From Pedobacter cryophilus (GTDB lineage Bacteria; Bacteroidota; Bacteroidia; Sphingobacteriales; Sphingobacteriaceae): a stretch of DNA of 64,000 nucleotides. Where the stretch lies: positions 434,001 through 498,000 of the forward strand of contig NZ_SWBP01000001.1 in assembly GCF_005116455.1 (NCBI RefSeq), given 5' to 3'. The translations under genes and the position numbers were made by a program. Each line of letters begins with the position of its first letter. The first letter of the stretch is position 1. Positions 1 through 9,184 of this stretch are shown here, piece after piece. The notes under the pieces were generated by a model. The model saw only the letters and a program-made list of their open reading frames with translations, ran no database searches and was not told where the DNA came from.

Positions 1-221
1 TCATTAATCGCAGAACCGAATTTTTAACTACAACCGTAGAAAAAGGAGCGAGTATTGGCGCCAATAGTACCATCATTTGTGGAAATACAATTGGAGAATA
101 TGCGTTAATAGGCGCTGGCAGTGTATTAACAAAGTCAGTTTGTGATTTTGAGCTTTGGTATGGCAATCCAGCTCAAAAAAAAGGAATGGTGAACAAGCTT
201 GGAGAAAAGATAAAGGGATAA
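1..221 (+). CDS. Hexapeptide-repeat acyltransferase, C-terminal end only
   Basis: The window opens inside this gene. The readable frame starts at base 3 and ends at TAA 219-221. About 72 residues remain, with left-handed beta-helix hexapeptide character (VEKGASIGANSTI, then IGEYALIGAGSVLTK) followed by the GNPAQ motif common at the end of sugar-nucleotide acetyltransferases. The family moves an acetyl or other acyl group from CoA to an amino sugar nucleotide, so it probably modifies a precursor for the polysaccharide made downstream. The substrate cannot be told from the tail. It closes 10 bases before the DUF3109 gene on the same strand. Confidence 0.85.
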   Translation, partial: INRRTEFLTTTVEKGASIGANSTIICGNTIGEYALIGAGSVLTKSVCDFELWYGNPAQKKGMVNKLGEKIKG

Positions 222-231
222 AGAATTAAAT

Positions 232-819
232 ATGAAAGAGAAAATAATGATTGAGGTAGGCGGGCATTTAGTTTCTGAAGAATTGATTAAAGAAAACTTC
301 ATTTGTCACTTAGAAAAATGTAAAGGAGCTTGTTGTATTGAAGGAGATGCCGGAGCACCATTATCAGCAAGTGAAGTGGCTATTTTAGAAGAAATATACC
401 CAGCAGTGAAACCTTACATGACCGCTAAAGGTATTCAAACCATTGAGGCAGTTGGCACTTCTGTAAAAGACTTTGATGGAGATTTAACCACTCCTTGTGT
501 AGACACCAATAAAGAATGTGCGTATGTGATTTGGGAGAATGGCATTACAAAATGCGCCATTGAAAAAGCTTATGAGGATGGAAAAATAAATTGGAAAAAA
601 CCAATCTCTTGTCACCTCTACCCTATTCGCTTAACAGAATATCCAGAATTTGACATGTTGCATTATGATAGGTGGAGCATTTGTAGTACGGCTTGCAGTT
701 TTGGTGATGAGCATCAAGTTAAGGTTTATCAATTTTTGAAAGATCCGTTGATCAGAAAATATGGTGAAGCTTGGTATCAAGAACTAGAAGAAAATATTAT
801 TGCTTTAAATCAGGCATAA
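232..819 (+). CDS. DUF3109 family cysteine-rich protein
   Basis: This 195-residue protein matches the conserved DUF3109 family of Bacteroidota. It is rich in cysteine: Cys25, Cys30, Cys34 and Cys35 form a CxxxxCxxxCC cluster near the N terminus, with further cysteines near 89, 96, 108, 127, 151 and 155. The pattern recalls YkgJ-type proteins thought to bind zinc or an iron-sulfur cluster. No signal peptide or membrane segment is seen, so it is probably cytoplasmic. Its function is unknown. It lies between two sugar-nucleotide genes but need not be part of the polysaccharide pathway. Confidence 0.85.
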   Translation: MKEKIMIEVGGHLVSEELIKENFICHLEKCKGACCIEGDAGAPLSASEVAILEEIYPAVKPYMTAKGIQTIEAVGTSVKDFDGDLTTPCVDTNKECAYVIWENGITKCAIEKAYEDGKINWKKPISCHLYPIRLTEYPEFDMLHYDRWSICSTACSFGDEHQVKVYQFLKDPLIRKYGEAWYQELEENIIALNQA

Positions 820-832
820 TTTTTTAGCTTTG
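800..832 (+). promoter_or_regulatory. Putative Bacteroidota promoter for rmlA
   Basis: TAGCTTTG at 825-832 fits the -7 consensus TAnnTTTG, with TTG at 800-802 and a 22-base spacer. It overlaps the 3' end of the DUF3109 gene and lies about 50 bases before the rmlA start. The same -7 sequence and spacing occur upstream of gldJ. Confidence 0.5.
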
Positions 833-881
833 TCGCACTTATGTTAAAATATTTAAATTTTAATCCTTAAAATCAATAAAA

Positions 882-1754
882 TTGAAAGGAATTATACTTG
901 CAGGTGGCTCAGGCACCAGATTACACCCATTAACACTAGCAGTAAGTAAGCAAATGATGCCTATTTACGATAAACCGATGATTTATTATCCTTTATCAAC
1001 ATTAATGTTAGCTGGAATTAATGAAATCTTAATTATTTCTACCCCTCATGATTTGCCGGGTTTTCAAAAGCTATTAGGTAACGGAGAAAATTTAGGATGT
1101 ACATTCTCTTATGCCGAACAGCCTTCACCTGATGGATTAGCACAAGCTTTTATCATTGGTGCAGATTTTATTGGCGATGACGCTGTAGCCTTAGTTTTAG
1201 GAGATAACATTTTCTTTGGAGACGGAATGGCTAAATTAATGCAAACCAATAATGATCCAAAAGGTGGCGTAGTATTTGCCTATCCGGTAAACGATCCAGA
1301 GCGTTACGGAGTAGTAGAGTTTGATGAAAATAAAAATGCCATTTCAATAGAAGAAAAACCAACACATCCAAAATCTAATTATGCAGTCCCAGGACTTTAT
1401 TTTTATGATAATGAAGTGGTAGAAATAGCAAGCAATATTAAGCCCTCCCCAAGAGGTGAATTAGAAATTACGGATATCAATAGAGTATATTTAGAAAGAG
1501 GTTTATTAAAAGTTGGTTTATTAAGCAGAGGAACTGCTTGGTTAGATACCGGAACCTTTGAATCTTTAATGCAGGCAGGGCAATTTGTTCAAGTAATTGA
1601 AGATCGCCAGGGATTAAAAATTGGCTGCATTGAAGAAATTGCTTTTCGCATGAATTTTATAGACGCCAACCAACTGCGTAAATTGGGCCAGCCATTAATT
1701 AAAAGTGGTTATGGTAAATATTTGATAGACATTGCCAACGGGAAAATCCTGTAA
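882..1754 (+). CDS. rmlA: Glucose-1-phosphate thymidylyltransferase
   Basis: It joins dTTP and glucose 1-phosphate to make dTDP-glucose, the entry point for dTDP-deoxysugars. At 290 residues it has the usual RmlA length. The nucleotide-binding motif [11 protein letters not shown] is at residues 8-18, followed by the [16 protein letters not shown] segment, the metal-binding GDNIFFG loop near residue 107, and EEKP further on. The start is a TTG at 882, chosen because it gives the family N terminus MKGIILAGG and no in-frame ATG lies close by. No rmlB is present in the window. dTDP-glucose may feed the deoxysugar cassette at 8.4-11.8 kb. Confidence 0.95.
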   Translation: MKGIILAGGSGTRLHPLTLAVSKQMMPIYDKPMIYYPLSTLMLAGINEILIISTPHDLPGFQKLLGNGENLGCTFSYAEQPSPDGLAQAFIIGADFIGDDAVALVLGDNIFFGDGMAKLMQTNNDPKGGVVFAYPVNDPERYGVVEFDENKNAISIEEKPTHPKSNYAVPGLYFYDNEVVEIASNIKPSPRGELEITDINRVYLERGLLKVGLLSRGTAWLDTGTFESLMQAGQFVQVIEDRQGLKIGCIEEIAFRMNFIDANQLRKLGQPLIKSGYGKYLIDIANGKIL

Positions 1755-1758
1755 CGGT

Positions 1759-1830
1759 TTTCACCCTGAGCGGAGTCGAAGGGATTTTAATAGGTTTAAT
1801 AGAGTGCTTCAACTCCGCTCAGCATGACAA
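1759..1830 (+). repeat. Intergenic inverted repeat, CCCTGAGCGGAGT type
   Basis: The left arm (1761-1781) carries TCACCCTGAGCGGAGTCGAA and the right arm (1807-1829) is its imperfect reverse complement, separated by about 25 bases. It would fold as a long hairpin. The same arm recurs at 3153-3178, 3205-3229 and 3252-3275, so this is a dispersed element. It fills most of the 182-base gap between rmlA and gmd; the remainder (1831-1936) shows nothing recognisable. Confidence 0.8.
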
Positions 1831-1936
1831 AAGATTTAGAACAGCGTTAAAAGAAACAACAAACATAACAGGAAGAAGAATTTAAATTGAAGACACATTC
1901 AAACAATCCAAAATTCCAATCCTCCAAACAAAAAAA

Positions 1937-3076
1937 ATGAGTAAAGTTGCCCTTATCACAGGAATCACCGGACAAGACGGTGCGTATTTAGCTGAATTTT
2001 TATTAAAAAAAGGCTATCATGTACATGGTTTAAAAAGAAGATCTTCACTATTTAATACCGATAGGATAGATCATTTGTATCAAGATCAACATGAAGAAGG
2101 GGTGAAATTGACCCTGCATTACGGAGATTTAACGGATTCTACCAATTTGATTCGTTTAGTTCAAGAAATACAGCCAGATGAAATTTACAATTTGGCAGCT
2201 ATGAGCCATGTAAAAGTAAGTTTTGATACGCCAGAATATACCGCTAATGCGGATGGTATTGGAACATTAAGAATTTTAGAAGCGGTAAGGTTATTAGGTT
2301 TGACTCAAAAAACCAGAATTTACCAGGCATCTACTTCAGAATTATATGGTTTAGTACAAGCTGTACCACAATCAGAAACTACTCCTTTTTACCCAAGATC
2401 GCCTTATGCTGTAGCTAAAATGTATGCTTACTGGATTACGGTAAATTACAGGGAAGCCTATAATATGTATGCTTGTAATGGGATTTTATTCAATCATGAA
2501 AGTCCTATCAGAGGGGAAACTTTTGTGACACGTAAAATAACCAGAGCAGCCGCTAAAATAGCCATGGGCCTACAAAACTGTTTGTATTTAGGGAATTTAT
2601 CTTCTCAAAGAGACTGGGGACATGCTAAAGATTATATAGAAGCCATGTGGTTAATTTTACAACAAGAAAAACCAGAAGATTTCGTTATTGCAACTGGCGT
2701 AACCACTACAGTAAGAGAATTCATCAGAATGAGTTTTGAAGAGTTAGGGATTACCTTAGAGTTTTCAGGAAAAGATGAAAACGAAAAAGGAGTGATTATT
2801 GATGTAGATCAAGAAAAAGCTAAGGAATTAGGTTTAAATATAGATTCATTAAAATTAGGGCAAACCGTAGTAAAAGTAGATCCTAAATATTTCAGACCAA
2901 CTGAAGTAGAATTACTTTTAGGTGATCCTACCAAATCAAAAGAAAAACTAGGTTGGAAATTGAAGTATGATTTACCTGCTTTAGTAAAAGATATGGTTCA
3001 TTCTGATTTGCATTTGACTAAAAAAGATCAATATTTGAAAGATGGTGGTTATCAAACCATGAATTATTTTGAGTAA
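1937..3076 (+). CDS. gmd: GDP-mannose 4,6-dehydratase
   Basis: It converts GDP-D-mannose to GDP-4-keto-6-deoxy-D-mannose, precursor of GDP-fucose, GDP-rhamnose, GDP-perosamine and GDP-colitose. The Rossmann motif TGITGQDG is at residues 8-15, the NADP-contacting KRRSSLFNT segment near 33-41, and the extended-SDR catalytic set T133, E135, Y157 and K161. [16 protein letters not shown] is typical of Gmd. The length, 379 residues, is normal. No GMER/fcl partner is obvious next to it. A shorter paralogue lies at 16332-17297. It is flanked on both sides by dispersed inverted repeats. Confidence 0.95.
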   Translation: MSKVALITGITGQDGAYLAEFLLKKGYHVHGLKRRSSLFNTDRIDHLYQDQHEEGVKLTLHYGDLTDSTNLIRLVQEIQPDEIYNLAAMSHVKVSFDTPEYTANADGIGTLRILEAVRLLGLTQKTRIYQASTSELYGLVQAVPQSETTPFYPRSPYAVAKMYAYWITVNYREAYNMYACNGILFNHESPIRGETFVTRKITRAAAKIAMGLQNCLYLGNLSSQRDWGHAKDYIEAMWLILQQEKPEDFVIATGVTTTVREFIRMSFEELGITLEFSGKDENEKGVIIDVDQEKAKELGLNIDSLKLGQTVVKVDPKYFRPTEVELLLGDPTKSKEKLGWKLKYDLPALVKDMVHSDLHLTKKDQYLKDGGYQTMNYFE

Positions 3077-3079
3077 AAA

Positions 3080-3112
3080 ATTGTCATGCTGAATTTATTT
3101 CAGCATCTCACT
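3080..3112 (+). repeat. Short inverted repeat, ATGCTGAA type
   Basis: ATGCTGAA is followed after a few bases by TTCAGCAT, about 10 bases after the gmd stop codon. It forms a perfect 8-bp stem with a small AT loop and has no T run after it, so it looks more like a dispersed intergenic palindrome than an intrinsic terminator, although it could slow or stop transcription. Confidence 0.6.
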
Positions 3113-3150
3113 TGCAAATCATTGATTTACAGAGCGTTGATTTTGAAAGG

Positions 3151-3280
3151 GCTGTCACCCTGAGCGGAGTCGAAGGGTAATTAACGGGTCAAATGAGCAT
3201 AAGGGGATTCAACTCCGCTCACCCTGACAAAAAAATTGAGGTTAAACAAAATGTCACCCTGAGCGGAGAAGGGTAAGTTA
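3151..3280 (+). repeat. Second and third copies of the CCCTGAGCGGAGT element
   Basis: GTCACCCTGAGCGGAGTCGA at about 3154-3173 is paired with an inverted arm at 3205-3229. A further direct half-copy lies at 3252-3275 and lacks the three bases TCG found in the others. The block fills most of the 233-base gap before the export gene. The half-copy suggests loss of its partner arm. Confidence 0.8.
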
Positions 3281-3309
3281 GAACATTATAAGTATTACAT
3301 AATCGATAA

Positions 3310-5814
3310 ATGAACATCAAAAGAATATTTTTCTGTCTAGTTATCCTTATAGGTTTAACCTATTCCAATATAGGTCATGCCCAAAGCGTTAATCAACAAA
3401 ACTTCAGTAATGTAAGAGTTGATGATTTAACCGATGACCAAATCAGACAGATTGTAAAGAACATCGTTTCTTCTGGGATGTCTGAATCTCAATTAGAACA
3501 AATTGCAGCAGCAAGAGGAATGCAACCCTCCGAAATTCAAAAACTAAGAACAAGAGCTAATGCGCTAAATGCTAAAAGTTCTTCCACTGGTGCAGCAGAT
3601 GCTACTGTTAAAGGAAAAGATGGGAGTAGCAGCAGAAGCTTTGAAGGGGAAGTTTCTACCATAGCCAGTTCTGATCAAAAAAAGACAGAAACCGAAGCAG
3701 ATGCAGCCTTACAATCTTTAAAATCTAAGATTTTTGGGAAAGAGCTTTTTTCTAATGCCTCCACCACATTTGAGCCAAATTTGCGTTTAGCAACCCCTTT
3801 AAATTACATTATAGGGACTAATGATCAATTGTTAATTGATATTTATGGCTATTCTGAAGTAAGCTATCAACTAACCGTAAGCCCAGAGGGAACAATTAAC
3901 ATTCCTTACGCTGGAGTAACACAAGTAGGTGGTTTAACTATAGAAGCAGCTACTTCCCGTATCAAAAACAAACTATCCACCATTTATAGTGGGTTAAATA
4001 CAGGAAACACTAAACTAAGCGTAACCTTAGGAAATATTAGAAGTATCAAAGTGATTTTAACGGGCGAAGTGATGAAACCAGGCACCTATACCTTACCGTC
4101 CTTAGCTACTTTATTTAATGCTTTGTATTCCTCTGGTGGTCCTACAGAAAATGGTTCTTTTAGAAATATTGAAGTCATTAGAAATGGAAGAAAAATAGCA
4201 ACGCTTGATGTGTATGATTTCTTATTAAAAGGCGAATTAAAAAATAACATTCGCTTACAAGATCAAGATATTATTAGAATTCCTGTTTATCAAAAAAGAG
4301 TAGAAATAGTAGGAGAAATTAAAAGACCCGCTATTTTTGAAATGAAAGATGATGAGGATTTAAATACTCTTTTAAGTTTTGCAGGAGGATTTACCGAAAG
4401 AGCTTATCAAGCTAGAATTAAAGTATTAAAAAACACCCCCACTGAGAGAAAAATTAACGACATTACTAAAGAACAATTTTCTACCTATAGCCCAGAAAGT
4501 GGTGATAAATATTTTGTAAATGAAATATTAGACCGTTTTGAGAACCGAGTGACTTTAAATGGTGCTGTATTTAGACCTGGTGAATATGAGTTAGAACCCG
4601 GTTTAACTCTTAAAAAATTAATTGAAAGAGCAGAAGGTTTAAAAGAAGATGCTTTTAGAAACAGAGCTTTTATTACCCGTTTACTACCTGATAACCAAAC
4701 GGAACTGGTTTCTTTTGATCTTCAAAAAGTGATGGATGGAACAGCAGAAGATATTATTTTGAAACGTGAAGATCAAATTTCCATATCCTCCATATTTGAT
4801 TTAAAAGAAGAATTTCAAGTCACCATTAATGGAGAAATTAGAAGACCAGGGCAATTCAAATATTATGAAAACATGAGTTTAGAAGAGCTCATCATATTGG
4901 CCGGTGGTTTAAATGTTTCAGGTTCTAACCAAAGAATAGAAATTGCCAGAAGGGTCATCAATGATAATCAAACCGCTATTTCAGCAGCCGCAAAAACTGC
5001 TCAAATCTTTCAAATTGATGTCAATAAAGTATTAACCGTAACTGATGCTAAATTTGTTTTACAGCCTTTTGATATCATTACCATTAGAACAATACCTGGA
5101 TATGAAGTCCAAAAGCAAATAAGAATAGATGGCGAAGTTTTATATCCAGGAAATTACACTATAGTAAGAAAAAATGAAAGAATCTCTGATTTAATTAAGA
5201 GAGCAGGAGGCTTAACAGAGCTCGCCTATACTGATGGTGCTTCTTTAAAAAGAGCTGGCGCTTTTGAATCTCAATTGGAAAAAGAAAAAGAAGATCAAAA
5301 ATTGCAACAATTCAAAAAAATCCAAAAAGATGCTAAAGATTCTACGGCATTGTCATTAGATAATGTAGCCTCCAGAAACAGCTTTGTTGGCATTAACTTA
5401 ACAGAAATCATCAATAAACCAGGAAATAAAAAGGACTTGTTTTTAGAAGACGGAGATATTTTGAGCGTCCCAAAAGAATTACAAACGGTAAAAGTAAGCG
5501 GAGAGGTTTTGTCTGCAAATACAGTAATATACACTAAAACGAAAAGCTTTAAGCAATACATCACTAATGCAGGTGGTTTTGGACAAAATGCTTTAAAAGG
5601 CAGGTCTTATATTATTTATGCAAATGGTTCTGTAAGAAGCACAAAAAAATTCCTGTTGTTCAACAATTACCCAATAGTTAAAACTGGTTCAGAAATTTTT
5701 GTACCAAAAGCTCAAGATAAAAGAAAATTAACTGCCACAGAAATTGTCGGCATAACTTCCGGATTGGCTTCATTTGGCGCTATTGTATTGGGAGTAATGA
5801 ATCTATTGAATTAA
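3310..5814 (+). CDS. Outer-membrane polysaccharide export protein with six SLBB domains (Wza-like)
   Basis: It forms the outer-membrane or periplasmic channel that exports finished polysaccharide. A signal peptide covers residues 1-25, ending HAQS. After a low-complexity linker, the Poly_export domain lies near residues 160-235 (PLNYIIGTNDQLLIDIYGYS). Six SLBB-type repeats follow, each opening with a G-E/A-V/I-x-x-P-G-like turn and ending in AGG or a variant. The protein ends in a hydrophobic helix (ITSGLASFGAIVLGVMNLL). At 834 residues it is more than twice the length of E. coli Wza, a form common in Bacteroidota. It starts the tightly packed export and assembly operon; the Wzz gene begins 4 bases later. 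Confidence 0.92.
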   Translation: MNIKRIFFCLVILIGLTYSNIGHAQSVNQQNFSNVRVDDLTDDQIRQIVKNIVSSGMSESQLEQIAAARGMQPSEIQKLRTRANALNAKSSSTGAADATVKGKDGSSSRSFEGEVSTIASSDQKKTETEADAALQSLKSKIFGKELFSNASTTFEPNLRLATPLNYIIGTNDQLLIDIYGYSEVSYQLTVSPEGTINIPYAGVTQVGGLTIEAATSRIKNKLSTIYSGLNTGNTKLSVTLGNIRSIKVILTGEVMKPGTYTLPSLATLFNALYSSGGPTENGSFRNIEVIRNGRKIATLDVYDFLLKGELKNNIRLQDQDIIRIPVYQKRVEIVGEIKRPAIFEMKDDEDLNTLLSFAGGFTERAYQARIKVLKNTPTERKINDITKEQFSTYSPESGDKYFVNEILDRFENRVTLNGAVFRPGEYELEPGLTLKKLIERAEGLKEDAFRNRAFITRLLPDNQTELVSFDLQKVMDGTAEDIILKREDQISISSIFDLKEEFQVTINGEIRRPGQFKYYENMSLEELIILAGGLNVSGSNQRIEIARRVINDNQTAISAAAKTAQIFQIDVNKVLTVTDAKFVLQPFDIITIRTIPGYEVQKQIRIDGEVLYPGNYTIVRKNERISDLIKRAGGLTELAYTDGASLKRAGAFESQLEKEKEDQKLQQFKKIQKDAKDSTALSLDNVASRNSFVGINLTEIINKPGNKKDLFLEDGDILSVPKELQTVKVSGEVLSANTVIYTKTKSFKQYITNAGGFGQNALKGRSYIIYANGSVRSTKKFLLFNNYPIVKTGSEIFVPKAQDKRKLTATEIVGITSGLASFGAIVLGVMNLLN

Positions 5815-5818
5815 AAAG

Positions 5819-6886
5819 ATGACTCAAGAAAATACAAATTTTCCTTCAGACGAAAATATTTCCCTCAGAGAACTAATAATTATTTTTAAGAAATGGTATT
5901 TATTATTGTTAAATAAATGGAAAACGATTCTTTTAGTTAGTTTTCTTGGAGGGTTGCTAGGTTTAATATTAGCGATTATTATTAAGCCAACTTATACAGC
6001 AGAAACAACTTTTGTACTAGAAGAAGGTGACAAAACTAGTTTGGGACAATATTCCGGTTTGGCTTCTATGGTCGGTTTAGATTTAGGAGGAGGAAGTGGT
6101 GGAGTATTTCAGGGAGATAATATTCTTGAATTATATAAATCAAGAACTATGATTAAACAAACTTTATTGACTAAAGATACTTTCAATAATAAGTTGCAAT
6201 TTTTAATTGATAGGTATATTCAGTTTAATAATTTACGAGAAAAGTGGAGAAATCAAAAGGAATTGAGTGAAATTACTTTTGATACGAATTTTTCTAATTA
6301 CACACGATTACAAGACTCTGTTATTGGGAAAATAACAGAAACCATTAATAAAAGTAGTTTAATGGTAAGTAAACCAGATAAAAAACTCTCTATTATTAAT
6401 GTGAAATTTAAGTCTAAAGATGAACTATTTGCAAAATCATTTACAATGAAAATTGTTTCAAATGTTAATAAATTTTATGTCCAAACCAAAACAAAAAAAT
6501 CATCAGAAAATTTAGCCATATTACAACATCAGGCTGACAGTATTAAATCGGCATTAAACTTTAGCATATCGGGTGTTGCTTTAGCCACTGATGCAAATCC
6601 AAATACTAATCCTGCCTTTCAAACTTTAAGGGTGCCATCTCAAAGGAAACAAGTGGAAGTACAAGCTAATCTAGCAGCGTATCAAGAGATATTAAAAAAT
6701 TTAGAAATTGCCAAGATAACATTTAGAAAAGAAACCCCACTAATTCAAGTAATTGATGACCCAACTTTACCACTAGACAAGGAGAAATTTGGAAAAATAA
6801 TTATGTCTGCTATATTTTCATTATTTTTTGTAATTACATATTCAGTAATTTTACTATCAAGACATATAATTAGGAATACATTATGA
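5819..6886 (+). CDS. Wzz/GumC-like polysaccharide chain-length or co-polymerase protein
   Basis: This inner-membrane protein should control chain length and link polymerase to the export channel. At 355 residues it has a first transmembrane helix near residues 34-54, followed by the KPTYTAETTFVLEE segment typical of the Wzz domain, a long periplasmic helical part, and a second helix near 325-348. No Walker motifs or tyrosine-rich tail are present, so it lacks the Wzc kinase domain, and no separate kinase or phosphatase is seen in the window. Its stop overlaps the flippase start by 4 bases. Confidence 0.87.
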   Translation: MTQENTNFPSDENISLRELIIIFKKWYLLLLNKWKTILLVSFLGGLLGLILAIIIKPTYTAETTFVLEEGDKTSLGQYSGLASMVGLDLGGGSGGVFQGDNILELYKSRTMIKQTLLTKDTFNNKLQFLIDRYIQFNNLREKWRNQKELSEITFDTNFSNYTRLQDSVIGKITETINKSSLMVSKPDKKLSIINVKFKSKDELFAKSFTMKIVSNVNKFYVQTKTKKSSENLAILQHQADSIKSALNFSISGVALATDANPNTNPAFQTLRVPSQRKQVEVQANLAAYQEILKNLEIAKITFRKETPLIQVIDDPTLPLDKEKFGKIIMSAIFSLFFVITYSVILLSRHIIRNTL

Positions 6887-8391
6887 ATATTAGATATAAA
6901 TTATTGAACAAAAACAACAGATTATTCATTAATGGATTTTTATCTATACTTCAAGTAGTTTTCCTTTCACTATCCTATTTTATAATATACACTTTATTAT
7001 TAAGAAAATTAGGCCCAACAAAATTAGGGATATGGTCAATTGTATTAGCAACATCATCCGTTGGTGGAGTTGCAAGTGCAGGTTTAACATCAAGTTTAGT
7101 AAAATATATTGCAAATTATTCAAGAGAGAGGGATTATCAGAAAATAAATAGCTTAATTAAAACTGGATTAATCTCCTTAACAGTGTTAAACTTATTTATA
7201 ATTATTATTTTATTTTATTTAGGAAATTTTTTTTTGCCAAAAGTTGTACCCATAACTGAGCTAGCTGAAGTGACATCATTACTACCTCTATCTTTACTTA
7301 GCTTGTTGTTAAACACTACAGGAGGAATATTTTTATCTGCAATTGATGGGTTACATTTTTCCTTTCTAAGAAGTGTAATTTATATATTTTCTTCATTACT
7401 ATTCTTATTGTTAGCCTACTTTTTTATTGATATTTACGGATTAAAAGGAATTGCATTTGCTCAAATTGCACAAGGATTTTTTGTAATAATATCAAGTCTA
7501 GGTATAATTAAATCAATATTTATTAAGTTTAGTCTTTATCCTTTAATTTGGGAAAAAAAAGTGTTTAGAAAAATATTTAACTACAGTTTAAATTTTCAAA
7601 TAATTAGTTTCTGTTCCATTTTCACAGAACCATTAACAAAGTTTTTACTCTCCAAATATTCTGGACTTGATTTTGTTGGTATATATGAGATGGCTAGTAG
7701 ACTTATAAGTCAGCTTAGATCTTTGATGGTTTCTGCTAATCAAATATTAGTTCCATTTATTTCAAACAAATTTTCAATTGGTAAAAATGCCAAAGACGAA
7801 AGCTATCCAATTGTATTAAAATTTTCATATTACATTGCTTGTATATCAATGCTCTTTTTAATTATTTTTTCCCCAATAATTTCATTTTATTGGATTGGTG
7901 TTTACAGTGACGTTTTTGTTTACTCAACAATTTTAGTTGGTTTAGCAATGATAGTGAATATAGTAAGTACACCTTCTTATTTTTCAAGCATGGGAATGGG
8001 GAAATTAAATGGTATTAAATATTCACATATTGCTATTTTAATAGTTAATGGAATACTAGGATTAATCTTAGGTCCAATTTTTAAAGGTTGGGGAATCTTG
8101 GTTAGCTATTCTGTTGCATTAATAGTTGGATCCTTAATCACATTAATTTATTATCATAAAATGTATGATTTCTCAATTAGAGAGATTTTTAAAAAATCAG
8201 GAATATTAAGCACTTTATATATCTTTTTATGCTTAATTATAACAACAGTTAGTTATAATTTCAACCTTACTGCGAATCGCTTGATATACTCTATTGTTGC
8301 TTTCATAATTTTATCAATCTATATCATATGGATTTATTTTAATGAAGATTATTTAAAATTTAAGATAGATAAATTTATTAAAAACATATAA
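6883..8391 (+). CDS. Polysaccharide flippase (Wzx-like, MATE/MOP superfamily)
   Basis: It should flip lipid-linked repeat units across the inner membrane. The 502-residue protein is almost wholly hydrophobic, with about twelve to fourteen predicted membrane helices and the small charged N-terminal part usual in Wzx proteins. Sequence identity within this family is low, so the call rests on topology and on its place between the Wzz-like gene and the sugar genes. A 45-base gap follows, the largest inside the packed operon. Confidence 0.87.
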   Translation: MNIRYKLLNKNNRLFINGFLSILQVVFLSLSYFIIYTLLLRKLGPTKLGIWSIVLATSSVGGVASAGLTSSLVKYIANYSRERDYQKINSLIKTGLISLTVLNLFIIIILFYLGNFFLPKVVPITELAEVTSLLPLSLLSLLLNTTGGIFLSAIDGLHFSFLRSVIYIFSSLLFLLLAYFFIDIYGLKGIAFAQIAQGFFVIISSLGIIKSIFIKFSLYPLIWEKKVFRKIFNYSLNFQIISFCSIFTEPLTKFLLSKYSGLDFVGIYEMASRLISQLRSLMVSANQILVPFISNKFSIGKNAKDESYPIVLKFSYYIACISMLFLIIFSPIISFYWIGVYSDVFVYSTILVGLAMIVNIVSTPSYFSSMGMGKLNGIKYSHIAILIVNGILGLILGPIFKGWGILVSYSVALIVGSLITLIYYHKMYDFSIREIFKKSGILSTLYIFLCLIITTVSYNFNLTANRLIYSIVAFIILSIYIIWIYFNEDYLKFKIDKFIKNI

Positions 8392-8436
8392 CGCATTTAT
8401 ATATAGATTTTTAATGGATTTTAAACTCACATTTTT

Positions 8437-9183
8437 ATGAACAAAATAAAAGATTTGCAAAAGAACTTAAAATTATCTTTCCCAACACTTTCGATAAATT
8501 CTATTGATTTTATTATCTCTTCACTAATTAAAGATGATAGCATTTTTAGTGACGATAATTTTTTTGAGTGGCTTAAAAAATTGAATCAAAAGGTTACATT
8601 TAAAACTGAATTTATCTCAATAAAACAGATAGCAAATTGGGAATTAGATCGGAACAATAATTTACACCACATTAGCAAAAAATTTTTTAGTATAATAGGA
8701 TTAAGCATTAAGGCTCAGTTTAAAGATAAAATTTATGAATGGAAACAACCTATAATTAATCAAGCAGAAATAGGATTTTTAGGTTTCTTATGTCAAAAGA
8801 AAAATGGAGTTTTATTTTTTTTAATGCAAGGAAAAATTGAACCCGGTAATGTCAATAAAATACAATTATCTCCAACTCTACAGGCCACTAAAAGTAATTT
8901 TACCCAAGTCCATGGGGGTACACCACCCCCATTTCTTGATTATTTTAAAAATCAAATGGAAGGAAAAACAGTATTAGTAGATCAACTTCAATCTGAACAA
9001 GGAGCTAGATTCTTGAGGAAAAGGAACAGAAATATGATTGTTAAAATTGAAGAGCAAATTGAAATCGATACTCCAGAAAATTTTTGCTGGCTTACAATTA
9101 AACAAATTAAGATGCTTTTAAAATATCCTAATTTAGTTAACATGGATACAAGGACCGTTTTATCGACTATACAAATTATTTAG
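8437..9183 (+). CDS. NDP-hexose 2,3-dehydratase, N-terminal-half protein
   Basis: The family (EvaA, TylX3, KijB and others) removes the C2 hydroxyl from dTDP-4-keto-6-deoxyglucose, giving a 3,4-diketo-2,6-dideoxy sugar. Family motifs are EWKQPII (101-107), LMQGKIEPGN (129-138), QLSPTLQAT (143-151), QSEQGARF (185-192) and MDTRT (236-240). Known members are single chains of roughly 460-490 residues built from two similar halves. This one has 248 residues and only one half, and the other half is the next gene. The stop TAG is at 9181-9183 and the next ATG starts at 9185. It keeps the better-conserved EPGN and LSPT motifs. Confidence 0.88.
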   Translation: MNKIKDLQKNLKLSFPTLSINSIDFIISSLIKDDSIFSDDNFFEWLKKLNQKVTFKTEFISIKQIANWELDRNNNLHHISKKFFSIIGLSIKAQFKDKIYEWKQPIINQAEIGFLGFLCQKKNGVLFFLMQGKIEPGNVNKIQLSPTLQATKSNFTQVHGGTPPPFLDYFKNQMEGKTVLVDQLQSEQGARFLRKRNRNMIVKIEEQIEIDTPENFCWLTIKQIKMLLKYPNLVNMDTRTVLSTIQII

Positions 9184-9184
9184 C

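Noticed and set aside
841-870. A nine-codon frame before rmlA as a leader peptide
   Set aside because: It has no codon pattern of an attenuator, no hairpin set follows, and the rmlA start is fixed by homology.
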